NCBI GenBank assembly: GCA_030835305.1
Contig: JAURPJ010000057.1
Span: forward strand, 29,785-93,784
Direction of reading: 5' to 3'
DNA from: Verrucomicrobiota bacterium
GTDB taxonomy: Bacteria > Verrucomicrobiota > Verrucomicrobiia > Verrucomicrobiales > Akkermansiaceae
Length of the DNA: 64,000 nt
Shown here: positions 19,213 through 27,791 of the stretch, in pieces
Numbering within the stretch: the first letter of the stretch is position 1
How the letters are laid out: every line of letters begins with the position of its first letter
Notes under the pieces: model-generated
Database searches by the model: none
Told to the model about the DNA's origin: nothing
Seen by the model: the letters and a program-made list of their open reading frames with translations, nothing else
Made by a program: the position numbers and the translations under genes

Positions 19213-21945
19213 ATGCGATACGCCATCGTCTCAGACATTCATGCCAACATCCGGGCGTGGGAAGCAGTGCTTGCGGATATCCGCTCGCAACAGATCGACG
19301 TGATCGTGTGTCTCGGCGATGTTGTGGGATACGGCCCTAAGCCAGCCGAGGTGTTGGAGGCAGTGAGATCGGTCACTGATCACTTTGTCCTCGGAAACCA
19401 CGATGCAGCAGCGGTAGGAATGATTGACTATTCCATTTTCAACAACCACGCCCGACAGGCCATCGAGTGGACCATGACGGAGCTTTCACCGGACGCTCAA
19501 CAGTTTCTGTTGTCAGTTCCGTTGGCAATCGAGGCCGGTGAGATCCATTTCGTGCACGCGGAAATCGCCGAGCCCGGCCGCTTCGACTACATCGACAATG
19601 TCGAGATCGCGAAAGAGAACTTTGCGGCCACCGAACACTTCGTGACCTTTATTGGGCACACCCACCTTCCAAAGATGTTCGAGCTTTCAGCGGACGGATC
19701 GGTTCGTGAACTTCTTGATACCAACAGCACACTCGATCCGGAAAAACGCTATATCATTAACGTAGGTTCGGTTGGAGAACCGAGGAACCCCGATGACCTC
19801 AGATCACGCTATGCCGTCTATGATGCCGAAAAACGTGAAATCGATTTTCGGCATGTGGAGTTTGATATTGTGGCCTACCGGCAGGACCTGGAATCAACCA
19901 CTCTTGCACTCCGCCCATACTTCCTCCGGGTTTATGAACAGGTTGTTGAGGGACGAGAGGTTATCGTTTCGAATGGCGGCAGCCTGGTCGACATGCAGGT
20001 CTCGCACGACTCGGCTGCGCTTGTGGATCTTCGCCAAGTATCCACGATGGCTCAATTGGGACCTTCAAGCTCCATGCTCGCGAGCGCCCGCCCGTCCCGC
20101 GCCCCAATCTTTGCGCTGGGGGCAGCAGCGATCCTAACTGTAGCGGCCTTGATCTTCTGGTTAACGAGAGAGAATTATCCCTCGCCATCGGAAAACGGAA
20201 AAACTGTGATCACGGCTAAAGATGAGCCACCTGCTGGGAAAAAACTAACGCCCGAGCCCAAAAAACGGAGTGAGAGCAAGGTTGACGACCCACGCATGGC
20301 CGCTTCAAATACGCACAAAAAGCCAAAACCTCAAAAAGAAACTCCCCAACCAAAGGATCCCGATCCTATTCCGGAAAAGCCAAAGGAAGAGCCTGAGAAA
20401 CCCGGGCCGAAAATCGCCGAAAAAGACAGCGAGGTTAAAATGGAATCTGCGTGGTGGCGGATGGACAAGGAGAGCGCCGGAAGCGCACTCGTCGATGCCT
20501 CGGGGCAAATCAAATTGCTCCCGCTACGCTCCGGCAAGGGAACACGCCCCGTTGCACCAGACCCGGTCCCCCTCAATCAAGCCGAGAACGACTCCGCCTT
20601 AATTTTAGGAATTTGGCAGGAGGAGAAAGTTGATAACATCTTTGCATTGAATGCCGGGAACTCTTTCACTTTCGAGGGTTGGTTCATTGCCGACAGGCTA
20701 CGCCGCCCGGTCTTTCTCCTCGGCACTAGAACCGGGAAAGGAGAAGATAACCGGGGATGGCACCTCGACTTACGCCCACCCGCCCGCGGAAGCAGGGACG
20801 ACCAGATGGCCTTCTTTTACGACTCAGGCACCAAACGGGTCCAGGCTCTCGCTGAAGCGGTCAAAATTGGCGATAAAGAACCACACCACTTTGCGGTTGT
20901 CTGGAATCATGAAGCCAACAAAGACGAGGGAGAAATGAAGCTCTTTCTCGACGGAGCAGAAGTTGCGGCCGCCAAGGTTGCCCACTCGGACATTCCCGGC
21001 GAGCAAATCAACCCCCTCCGCCTCGGAGGTCCGGGCAATAATACTCCCCTCGCCCTTGATGAACTCCGCTTCACCCGCAAAGCCCTGCAATCCCACGAAT
21101 TCCTTCTCAAGACTCCCATCCTTGGAGTCACGATGATCAAGAGCAAAGCCACGGATCGGGACAGCTGGGCCATCCCTGAAAACTGGGAGGGAGGCCAACT
21201 TCCGGGACCTGACGACAACGTCATCATCGGTGAAGGCCTGAGCGTGCAAGTTCAGGATTCACCGCCCGAACCTTATTCAGGCTCCCTCATCCTGAAGCGA
21301 GAATCCACCCTCACCTTGTGGGCCATCAGAAGCCTAACCGCACTTCCCAAGGCTCCTTCTCTCTTGGAAATGCATCAGGGTGCCAAGCTCATCCTGCGAA
21401 GCGGCGAAGCAAGCTTCGGCCCCATCAACATGGTGGAGGACGCCGCAATTTTTGGTGGCGACTCTACCAGCGGCCAAGGAAGCATTCGATACTTCAACGG
21501 CGAAATCAGAGGCGCCGGCAGGCTCACACTGAATGGGATAAATCGAAACCAATTTCATCTCAAAGCCGCCAACACTTTCACCGGAGGACTCGTGGCCTAC
21601 TCAACCCAAAACCAGCCCTTTTTTCTCCTCGCCGCTGCCAACTCGGCATTCGGAACCGGAGATGTTGCCATCAAGGCAAACGCCTCGTTGATCATTGAAC
21701 CCAATTTGGACGACACCATCGCCAATACAGCCACCTTATCCCTCGAGGGATCCGGCAGCATCAGGGTCAATAGTGAAGGCGCGGACCCGAACACACTCTA
21801 TAAGCTCGTTCTGAATTCTGACGAGACGGTGAGCAGCTTCATGGTTGATGGACAGGATCAGGGAGAAGGCGAATTCTCAGTGGCTACCCACCCCTTTATC
21901 TTCGGCTCCGGCAAGCTTATCGTAAAACGCTCTGATGATCAGTAA
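19213..21945 (+). CDS. membrane-anchored fusion: calcineurin-like phosphoesterase, TM helix, LamG-like and beta-strand domains
   Basis: 910 residues from the ATG at 19213; a TTG six codons earlier is less likely. Residues 1-~240 form a YfcE/PrpE-like phosphoesterase with a complete metal set: D8-I-H10, G-D36, G-N62-H63-D, a V-H-A segment, and G-H-T-H. After ~60 further residues comes one membrane helix (~297-318, A-L-G-A-A-A-I-L-T-V-A-A-L-I-F-W-L), then a Lys/Pro-rich linker, a LamG/concanavalin-like domain (~410-580) and an autotransporter-like beta region (~620-900). There is no signal peptide, so the phosphoesterase should be cytoplasmic and the rest external. The stop overlaps the next start by 11 bp, indicating coupling to the amidohydrolase fusion. 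The substrate of the phosphoesterase (nucleotide or phosphoprotein) is not deducible. Confidence 0.78.
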   Translation: MRYAIVSDIHANIRAWEAVLADIRSQQIDVIVCLGDVVGYGPKPAEVLEAVRSVTDHFVLGNHDAAAVGMIDYSIFNNHARQAIEWTMTELSPDAQQFLLSVPLAIEAGEIHFVHAEIAEPGRFDYIDNVEIAKENFAATEHFVTFIGHTHLPKMFELSADGSVRELLDTNSTLDPEKRYIINVGSVGEPRNPDDLRSRYAVYDAEKREIDFRHVEFDIVAYRQDLESTTLALRPYFLRVYEQVVEGREVIVSNGGSLVDMQVSHDSAALVDLRQVSTMAQLGPSSSMLASARPSRAPIFALGAAAILTVAALIFWLTRENYPSPSENGKTVITAKDEPPAGKKLTPEPKKRSESKVDDPRMAASNTHKKPKPQKETPQPKDPDPIPEKPKEEPEKPGPKIAEKDSEVKMESAWWRMDKESAGSALVDASGQIKLLPLRSGKGTRPVAPDPVPLNQAENDSALILGIWQEEKVDNIFALNAGNSFTFEGWFIADRLRRPVFLLGTRTGKGEDNRGWHLDLRPPARGSRDDQMAFFYDSGTKRVQALAEAVKIGDKEPHHFAVVWNHEANKDEGEMKLFLDGAEVAAAKVAHSDIPGEQINPLRLGGPGNNTPLALDELRFTRKALQSHEFLLKTPILGVTMIKSKATDRDSWAIPENWEGGQLPGPDDNVIIGEGLSVQVQDSPPEPYSGSLILKRESTLTLWAIRSLTALPKAPSLLEMHQGAKLILRSGEASFGPINMVEDAAIFGGDSTSGQGSIRYFNGEIRGAGRLTLNGINRNQFHLKAANTFTGGLVAYSTQNQPFFLLAAANSAFGTGDVAIKANASLIIEPNLDDTIANTATLSLEGSGSIRVNSEGADPNTLYKLVLNSDETVSSFMVDGQDQGEGEFSVATHPFIFGSGKLIVKRSDDQ

Positions 21946-23614
21946 TCCTCTCAAGAAACACCTCTTGCGAGTCCTGCCATTTTTGTTAGTCGGGATTTCC
22001 AATTGCCAGACTAAATTACCAAAGATAGTCGACACCCACGTTCACCTCTGGCACCTCGACCGACCCGAGGGCATCTACTGGATACCAAAAGACAATAAAC
22101 ATCTCTACCGATCGTTCATGCCGAAGGATCACGAGATCGTCGCCAAACAGAATGGAGTGGATGGCGTCGTCCTCGTACAGGCCGGGCAACACCTGCCCGA
22201 CAATCAATGGAATCTCGATATCACTGCGCACAACAAAGCACTCTATCGCGGAGTTGTCGGGAACCTTTCCCAAGTGATTGGAACCAAAAAATTCCAACCG
22301 CTTTTTGAAAAACTCTGCCAAGATGACCGTTACGTGGGCTATCGCATTTCTGGGCGAACCAAAGCAACTCTCACCGAAGAATTCTACCGGGATCTCAAGG
22401 AAACCGCCCTCCATGGAAAAACCGTCGATATCCTCATTGGCAGCTACACCCTCGAAGAAGCTGCCAGTATCGCGGCCCGCGTTCCCAATCTCAAAGTCAT
22501 CATTGATCATTTCGGAGGAGTAACCCTCGATGACAAACCACTCGACCCTGTCTGGGTGGAGAAATTCCGTGCGGTGGCGAAACACCCAAATGTCTTTTGC
22601 AAAGTGTCTGCTCTTTTCGGGCGAGTAAAATCCCAACCGGCACCTCTCGATCTGGCATTCTATCAACCCATTCTTGATCTCACCTTGGAGTGCTTCGGCG
22701 AAGATCGGATTGTCTTTGGCAGCGATTGGCCGGTGACCAGGACAACCGCAGATTACGCTGCTGTTCTGAAACTTACCCGTACCTACTTTGACACAAAGGA
22801 TCCGGCGACTTCCCGCAAACTTTTCTCAGAAAACGCCGCGAAATTTTATGGTCTGGAAAAAATGGAAATTGAACGAGGCAACAAGCAACTCCCCCTCCCC
22901 GGAGATGCCTTCCGCATCAATGGGCGGGACGCCTTTGTCATTCTCCCCAAGAGTCAGGAGGGCAAGATCCCATGGGTTTGGTATGCGCCCACCTTGCCCG
23001 GACTTCCTGCGAAGTCGGAAGTCTGGATGTTTGAACGATTCCTCGCCGAGGGTATTGCCATCGCCGGAATTGACGTTGGAGAATCCTACGGAAGTCCCGA
23101 CGGCCGAAAAGCCTTCAGCGAACTCTACGCACATCTCACAACCCAACGAAATTTCACGAGCAAACCCTGCCTGCTGGCACGAAGCCGCGGAGGCCTGATG
23201 CTATACAACTGGGCCGCAGAAAACTCAGACAAGTTGGGCGGCGTCGCCGGAATCTATCCCGTCTGTAACATCGAAAGCTATCCCGGCATCGCCCGCGCCG
23301 CCGGGGCTTACCAAATGACTCCGGAGAATTTAAAAGAGGCGCTTCCACGGAACAACCCCATCGAACGCCTCAAGCATCTCGCTGAAGCTCGTGTCCCGAT
23401 TTTTCATATTCAGGGAGACAGCGACAAAGTGGTCCCTCACGAAAAAAACACCGCCCTCCTGATCCAACGCTATCGGGCCCTCGGTGGTCCTGCCGAATTT
23501 GAACTGATCAAAGGCCAAGGCCACAACATGTGGCGCGGATGGTTTCAATCTGAAAGCCTGACGCAATTTACGATCGATCGCGCACTGGGAAAACCACTCC
23601 CAGCCAAAAAGTGA
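21935..23614 (+). CDS. exported fusion of an amidohydrolase-2 domain and an alpha/beta-hydrolase domain
   Basis: 559 residues. A hydrophobic signal region (~10-23) ends I-S-N-C24, a possible but non-canonical lipobox. Residues ~30-308 are an amidohydrolase-2 barrel: D33-T-H35-V-H37, V-I-I-D-H-F-G-G, and an intact F-G-S-D-W-P-V-T. Residues ~315-555 are a prolyl-oligopeptidase/dienelactone-like alpha/beta hydrolase: nucleophile S417 in A-R-S-R-G-G, acid D497 in G-D-S-D-K-V-V, and H530 in G-Q-G-H-N-M. Each half looks complete, so this is a bifunctional enzyme, not a frameshift product. The N-terminal half resembles the single-domain protein encoded at 3821. Successive hydrolysis of an ester or lactone substrate is plausible; the real substrate is unknown. 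Confidence 0.83.
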   Translation: MISNPLKKHLLRVLPFLLVGISNCQTKLPKIVDTHVHLWHLDRPEGIYWIPKDNKHLYRSFMPKDHEIVAKQNGVDGVVLVQAGQHLPDNQWNLDITAHNKALYRGVVGNLSQVIGTKKFQPLFEKLCQDDRYVGYRISGRTKATLTEEFYRDLKETALHGKTVDILIGSYTLEEAASIAARVPNLKVIIDHFGGVTLDDKPLDPVWVEKFRAVAKHPNVFCKVSALFGRVKSQPAPLDLAFYQPILDLTLECFGEDRIVFGSDWPVTRTTADYAAVLKLTRTYFDTKDPATSRKLFSENAAKFYGLEKMEIERGNKQLPLPGDAFRINGRDAFVILPKSQEGKIPWVWYAPTLPGLPAKSEVWMFERFLAEGIAIAGIDVGESYGSPDGRKAFSELYAHLTTQRNFTSKPCLLARSRGGLMLYNWAAENSDKLGGVAGIYPVCNIESYPGIARAAGAYQMTPENLKEALPRNNPIERLKHLAEARVPIFHIQGDSDKVVPHEKNTALLIQRYRALGGPAEFELIKGQGHNMWRGWFQSESLTQFTIDRALGKPLPAKK

Positions 23615-23717
23615 CTCGTAAACCGCATCTTCTTTTGGGGGCTTGGATGATAGATGACTCGTGCCACCCTCACATTCCAAAAAAACTTACCCCGACTGCC
23701 GTGAACTTCGTCACGTT

Positions 23718-25970
23718 CTACTGATGCAGCGATAGGAGGCGCTTGGATTCCTTGATCAGGAAGTCGATATCCATGAATGGATCGGCCGAAATGTCAGACC
23801 AGAGCATGCGCCCCTTGCCATCAAGAACGAAGGTTCCGTGAAGTGGCTGGTCCTCAAAATCGTCATGCGCTGTGTATTGCTTGAAGATGTTCTTGGCAGC
23901 ATCAGAAACAATGGGAAACGGAATGTCACCCTTGGTGTAGTTGTCCTGAGAGTCCTTAAGATTCGCAACGTTGTCTGTTGATATTGCGAGAATCGGGAGC
24001 CCCGCTTTTTCAAAGTCAGAGTATCGATCCGCCATTGCGGTCAGTTGCTCGGTGCAATGAAGACATCCGGCGCCCAGGTAAAAGACGAGAATCACCGGCT
24101 TGCCGCGATACTCGGCAAGCGAAACATTTTTCTGATGCTGATCAGGCAGACTAAATCCGGGCGCCACCGGCGGCGTCCAATGGAGCGGTCCAAGTTCGTC
24201 GAGCTGCGGACGCGGCAAAAGATCGTCGGCAGGCTGGTGTGCAATCCGCCAATCAAGGGGATAACCAAGCTCCTTTGCAATTGGGGCAAGCCGGGCAAAA
24301 ACCGGCGATTCGATCTCCAATTCAGATCCATAATTGCGCAGATCCTCGAAACCGGTCTTCCAGGCGGGATCGTCCCTTTTCGCGTGATAAAGCGCATGGA
24401 TCGCCTTGGCTAGCGGAAGGGTTCGCTTGTCCTTTTTCTCAATCTGCTTCCTGGCGATCTCAGCCGCCTTCTCGTGATCTCCATACGCCAAATACCGCAG
24501 GACCGGGGTTTGCTGCGAGGGTCGCTTTGAGAGAGCCTCTGTAGCGGTCTTGAAGTCCCCGTTCATCGCGGCGAGGTAGCCCTTCAACTCGCCAACAACA
24601 TTCTCAAATTTCCTGACATTCTTCTGAAATTGATCGTGGGCCTTCTTTTCAGCTGACTTGATCTCCTTCTCATTTTTCTTCTCCTTCTCGGCTTTCTCCC
24701 GGGCCCTCGTTTTGGCCTGTTCCTGGTCGGCTTTGACCTTCGCCAGATGTGATTCGACCTCCTCGATGGTCTTTCTTAATTTAACTTGATGCCCAAGATT
24801 CGCTTGCGCGACTCCAATGAGCCGTAATCGGGAAAGGTCGTCCTCAGGCTTCGGGAGCACCTCCAACCACGGCGAGCGGGCAGTCTCGAGCGCCTGCTGC
24901 CAGAGTTCGGCCTTTTCAAGATAGTCGATCAAAGCAAGACGACCGTATCGCGCGGAGCCCCGTCCGGGATTATTGAGTTTGGGATGGCGGGGATTCCCTA
25001 GAAGGGATTTCGCCATGTCGATGCTGGCCCGCACCATTCCGAGGTGGGAAAAATTCCGCGATAGCCACTCGTTGTTGTGGGCATAGTTGTGAATCTGATC
25101 CGGCAACAGAAACCATTTCATCATGTGCTTGTGGTCAACCCGTGCCGACGCCTGCTGCTGCCATACCGCATCCTGATAACGCTTGGCCTTGGAATAAATG
25201 TGCCCCGGCATGTGCCACATGTGCGCGATGCCCGGAGCAGTTTGCCCCAGTCGTGCCGCTGAATCGAGTGCCTGCTCATGTTTGCGGTTATCCCAAAGGT
25301 GGATCGCGTAGTGGTGCGCAGGATGGTTGGGGTTCTTTGCGAAAATCTGCTCCAGAATGGCATCCAGCCCCACATGACTCGTAATGGGAATGCCCTTACG
25401 GCTAAACTGCCAACGCCGACAAACCAGCAGGGCCTTGGCCTCGAGATCATCGGGATAATTTAAAATCAGATCCTCATAAGCCCGGATAAAATTCTTCCGG
25501 CGCTTGGTGACATCTTTCTCTTTTTGGTCGTCATGGTAGGCGATTTCCGCATCAAGATAGGCCCGCTCATGCTCGCTGATTTTGAAGTCCTCTTTTTTCA
25601 AAAGCTCACCCGCCTTCGCGATGAATTCCTTGGCTCGCTTTTCATTTTCGTAATTGGTCTGAGACAAGCCCCAATAAGCCATCGCGCAACTCGAATCGTG
25701 AGCGAGAATAGCCCGGAACGATCTTTCGGCTTCATAATACCAAAACCCATGAAGCTGCCCCAGTCCCTGATCAAAATAAGCCTGCCCCTGATCCCAACTG
25801 GTAGTAATGGGCAGATGAACATTACTAGTTGTGCCCATCAACGGACCTTCCTGACGCGGGCCTTCATTAAAAGCATGGCCATTGTGGGAATGCCCCTCTT
25901 TAATATCTTGATTCGGCTCTTGCGCCACCAAATAGGTCGCGAAGAAAGGAAGGGTGAAAAGTCTCTTCAT
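23718..25970 (-). CDS. secreted TPR protein with C-terminal thioredoxin-fold (redoxin/AhpC-TSA) domain
   Basis: 750 residues with a signal peptide (L-F-T-L-P-F-F-A-T-Y-L-V-A-Q). A His-rich stretch follows (H-S-H-N-G-H), then TPR-like helices over ~60-560 (S-C-A-M-A-Y-W-G-L-S and M-W-H-M-P-G-H-I-Y segments), including a Lys/Glu-rich charged helix (~400-450). The last ~150 residues are a peroxiredoxin-like domain (F-S-L-P-D-Q-H, V-F-Y-L-G-A-G-C636-L-H-C639, P-I-L-A-I-S-T-D), whose CxxC suggests thiol-disulfide activity. The domain combination recurs in PVC and Acidobacteria genomes with unknown purpose. The gene converges on the amidohydrolase fusion and is divergent from the sulfatase at 26022, 51 bp away, so a shared regulatory region is likely. 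Confidence 0.8.
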   Translation of the reverse strand: MKRLFTLPFFATYLVAQEPNQDIKEGHSHNGHAFNEGPRQEGPLMGTTSNVHLPITTSWDQGQAYFDQGLGQLHGFWYYEAERSFRAILAHDSSCAMAYWGLSQTNYENEKRAKEFIAKAGELLKKEDFKISEHERAYLDAEIAYHDDQKEKDVTKRRKNFIRAYEDLILNYPDDLEAKALLVCRRWQFSRKGIPITSHVGLDAILEQIFAKNPNHPAHHYAIHLWDNRKHEQALDSAARLGQTAPGIAHMWHMPGHIYSKAKRYQDAVWQQQASARVDHKHMMKWFLLPDQIHNYAHNNEWLSRNFSHLGMVRASIDMAKSLLGNPRHPKLNNPGRGSARYGRLALIDYLEKAELWQQALETARSPWLEVLPKPEDDLSRLRLIGVAQANLGHQVKLRKTIEEVESHLAKVKADQEQAKTRAREKAEKEKKNEKEIKSAEKKAHDQFQKNVRKFENVVGELKGYLAAMNGDFKTATEALSKRPSQQTPVLRYLAYGDHEKAAEIARKQIEKKDKRTLPLAKAIHALYHAKRDDPAWKTGFEDLRNYGSELEIESPVFARLAPIAKELGYPLDWRIAHQPADDLLPRPQLDELGPLHWTPPVAPGFSLPDQHQKNVSLAEYRGKPVILVFYLGAGCLHCTEQLTAMADRYSDFEKAGLPILAISTDNVANLKDSQDNYTKGDIPFPIVSDAAKNIFKQYTAHDDFEDQPLHGTFVLDGKGRMLWSDISADPFMDIDFLIKESKRLLSLHQ

Positions 25971-26021
25971 GATCGATGCTTGTAGATTGAGATTACGTCG
26001 GAGATGTGGTGAGCTTTCCAG

Positions 26022-27437
26022 ATGATTCGATTGATTTCACTCTGGATGTGCCTTTTCTGTCTTTCTCAAGCGACGGAAAGGCCCAATATTGTCGTGATTT
26101 TCTGCGACGATATGGGCTACGGCGACCTCACTTGCTTTGGGGCGAAGGGCTGGGAAACGCCCCACATCGACTCAATCGCCCGGAACGGCGTTAAATTCAC
26201 CGATTTTTATGTCGCCCAGCCCGTCTGCTCCGCCTCCCGCACCGCCCTCCTCACCGGCTGCTACCCCAACCGCGTGGGCATCTCCGGCGCCCTCTCTCAA
26301 CGCAGCACCATCGGGATCAATTCCGGCGAAACCACCCTCGCGGAAATTTGCAAGTCAGCCGGCTACCGCACCGCGATGTATGGGAAATGGCATCTCGGCT
26401 ACCAGGAAAAATTCCTTCCTGTGAATCACGGCTTCGACGACTACTTCGGCTACCCTTACTCGAACGACATGTGGCCCAGCGGTCCGGTGCGCTTCATGCC
26501 CAATTACCCGCTTCTCCCCCTCATTGAGGACAACGAAATCATCGCCCGCGTTCGTGACCAAACCTGGATGACGACCTGGATCACCGAGCGCTCCGTCCGC
26601 TTCATTACCGGGAAAAAGGACGAACCCTTCTTTCTCTACCTCGCCCACCCGCAACCACACGTCCCCCTTTTCACCTCGCCCAAACACACCGGCTCCTCCG
26701 AGCAAGGAAAGTATGGCGACGTCATTCAGGAAATCGATTGGTCCACCGGCCAAGTCCTCGCCGCCCTGGATCAAGCCGGCGTCACCGACAACACCCTCGT
26801 CATTTTCACCAGCGATAATGGTCCATGGATGGTTTATGGCAACCACGCCGGAGGAGTCGGCCCGCTTCGCGGCTGCAAAGGCAACTGCTGGGAAGGGGGC
26901 GTCCGCGTCCCCTGCATCATGCAATGGCCCGCCAAGCTCAAACCCGGGTCGGTCGTTCAAACTCCCCTCATGACCATTGATCTCCTCCCCACCATCGCCA
27001 AACTTCTCGAGGTATCCCTTCCGGAAAAGCCCATCGATGGCAGGGACGCCTGGCCCGTCATCTCTGGCCAGCAAACCGAACCAGTTCAGGAAGCCTACTA
27101 CTTTTGGTATAAAAGGAACGACCTCGAAGCCATGCGCATGGGCAAATGGAAACTGCAATTTCCGCACACCTTCCGAAATTCTAAAATCTCACCCGCCAAC
27201 GACGGCCATTCCGGGAATTACGTCATGCAAAAGTGCGATCTTGAGCTCTACGACCTTGAAGTTGACATCGCAGAGTCCAACAACCTCGCCGACCAGCACC
27301 CCGAAATCGTCGCCAAAATGCAAGCGCTCGCCGATAAGAAGAGAGCCGAACTCGGCGACAACCTTAACAAAGTCAAAGGCGCAAAAACCCGACAACCCGG
27401 CACCGCTCCGATCGCCAACTGGGCTAAAAAGAAGTAG
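26022..27437 (+). CDS. secreted type I sulfatase, C-S-A-S-R variant
   Basis: 471 residues; the signal peptide ends near residue 17 (L-S-Q-A). Metal-binding D29-D30 lies in I-F-C-D-D-M-G-Y-G. The formylglycine site is C69-S-A-S-R73 followed by T-A-L-L-T-G, so the usual Pro/Ala position holds Ala. G-K-W-H-L-G and F-T-S-D-N-G-P-W are the remaining conserved metal and sulfate-binding segments. It therefore removes sulfate esters, most likely from polysaccharide, in the periplasm or outside. An anaerobic- or aerobic-type maturase is required and is not in this window. The gene is divergent from the TPR-redoxin gene. Confidence 0.9.
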   Translation: MIRLISLWMCLFCLSQATERPNIVVIFCDDMGYGDLTCFGAKGWETPHIDSIARNGVKFTDFYVAQPVCSASRTALLTGCYPNRVGISGALSQRSTIGINSGETTLAEICKSAGYRTAMYGKWHLGYQEKFLPVNHGFDDYFGYPYSNDMWPSGPVRFMPNYPLLPLIEDNEIIARVRDQTWMTTWITERSVRFITGKKDEPFFLYLAHPQPHVPLFTSPKHTGSSEQGKYGDVIQEIDWSTGQVLAALDQAGVTDNTLVIFTSDNGPWMVYGNHAGGVGPLRGCKGNCWEGGVRVPCIMQWPAKLKPGSVVQTPLMTIDLLPTIAKLLEVSLPEKPIDGRDAWPVISGQQTEPVQEAYYFWYKRNDLEAMRMGKWKLQFPHTFRNSKISPANDGHSGNYVMQKCDLELYDLEVDIAESNNLADQHPEIVAKMQALADKKRAELGDNLNKVKGAKTRQPGTAPIANWAKKK

Positions 27438-27791
27438 CTCAAGCCTGCTACCTGTGTCCCGTCGCCAACTCACAGGCAAAATGCCTGTGCTACAAGAAAC
27501 CCGTAGAGACAAAACTCCAGCTACACTCTTGATTGAGAACGTAAAAGCGATCGTAAGGATCATTTCCGTCCGGGTGATCTTTGCCGATTCGGCGGGCCTC
27601 AAGCTCCGTTTCACGCAGCAGATTACCGCCTCCGGATTGAAAAAAATCGAAGTTCTTTCCCCGGAAGATAAGGCCATGCAAGCCGGACTTAATGATTACA
27701 TTTCCAATTAGGGTAACAAGAGTCCTCTCCTCACTCCCATACTTGAGGAAAATCTCTTCCATTTCTGGTGGGACTATATCCGTATCGCCGG
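27438..27791. other. 354-bp intergenic stretch between convergent sulfatases
   Basis: The gap holds a short palindromic repeat (27472-27493) near its left end. The rest has weak open frames on both strands but none with a start, ribosome site and recognisable content, so no gene is called. Confidence 0.5.
27472..27493. repeat. dispersed palindromic element, copy 1
   Basis: ACAGGCA and TGCCTGT form a 7-bp inverted repeat around AAA, followed by GCTAC. A second copy with the same layout, GCAGG-ATG-CCTGC then GCTAC, is at 51166. Both lie next to gene 3' ends, as REP-like elements do. Confidence 0.5.
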
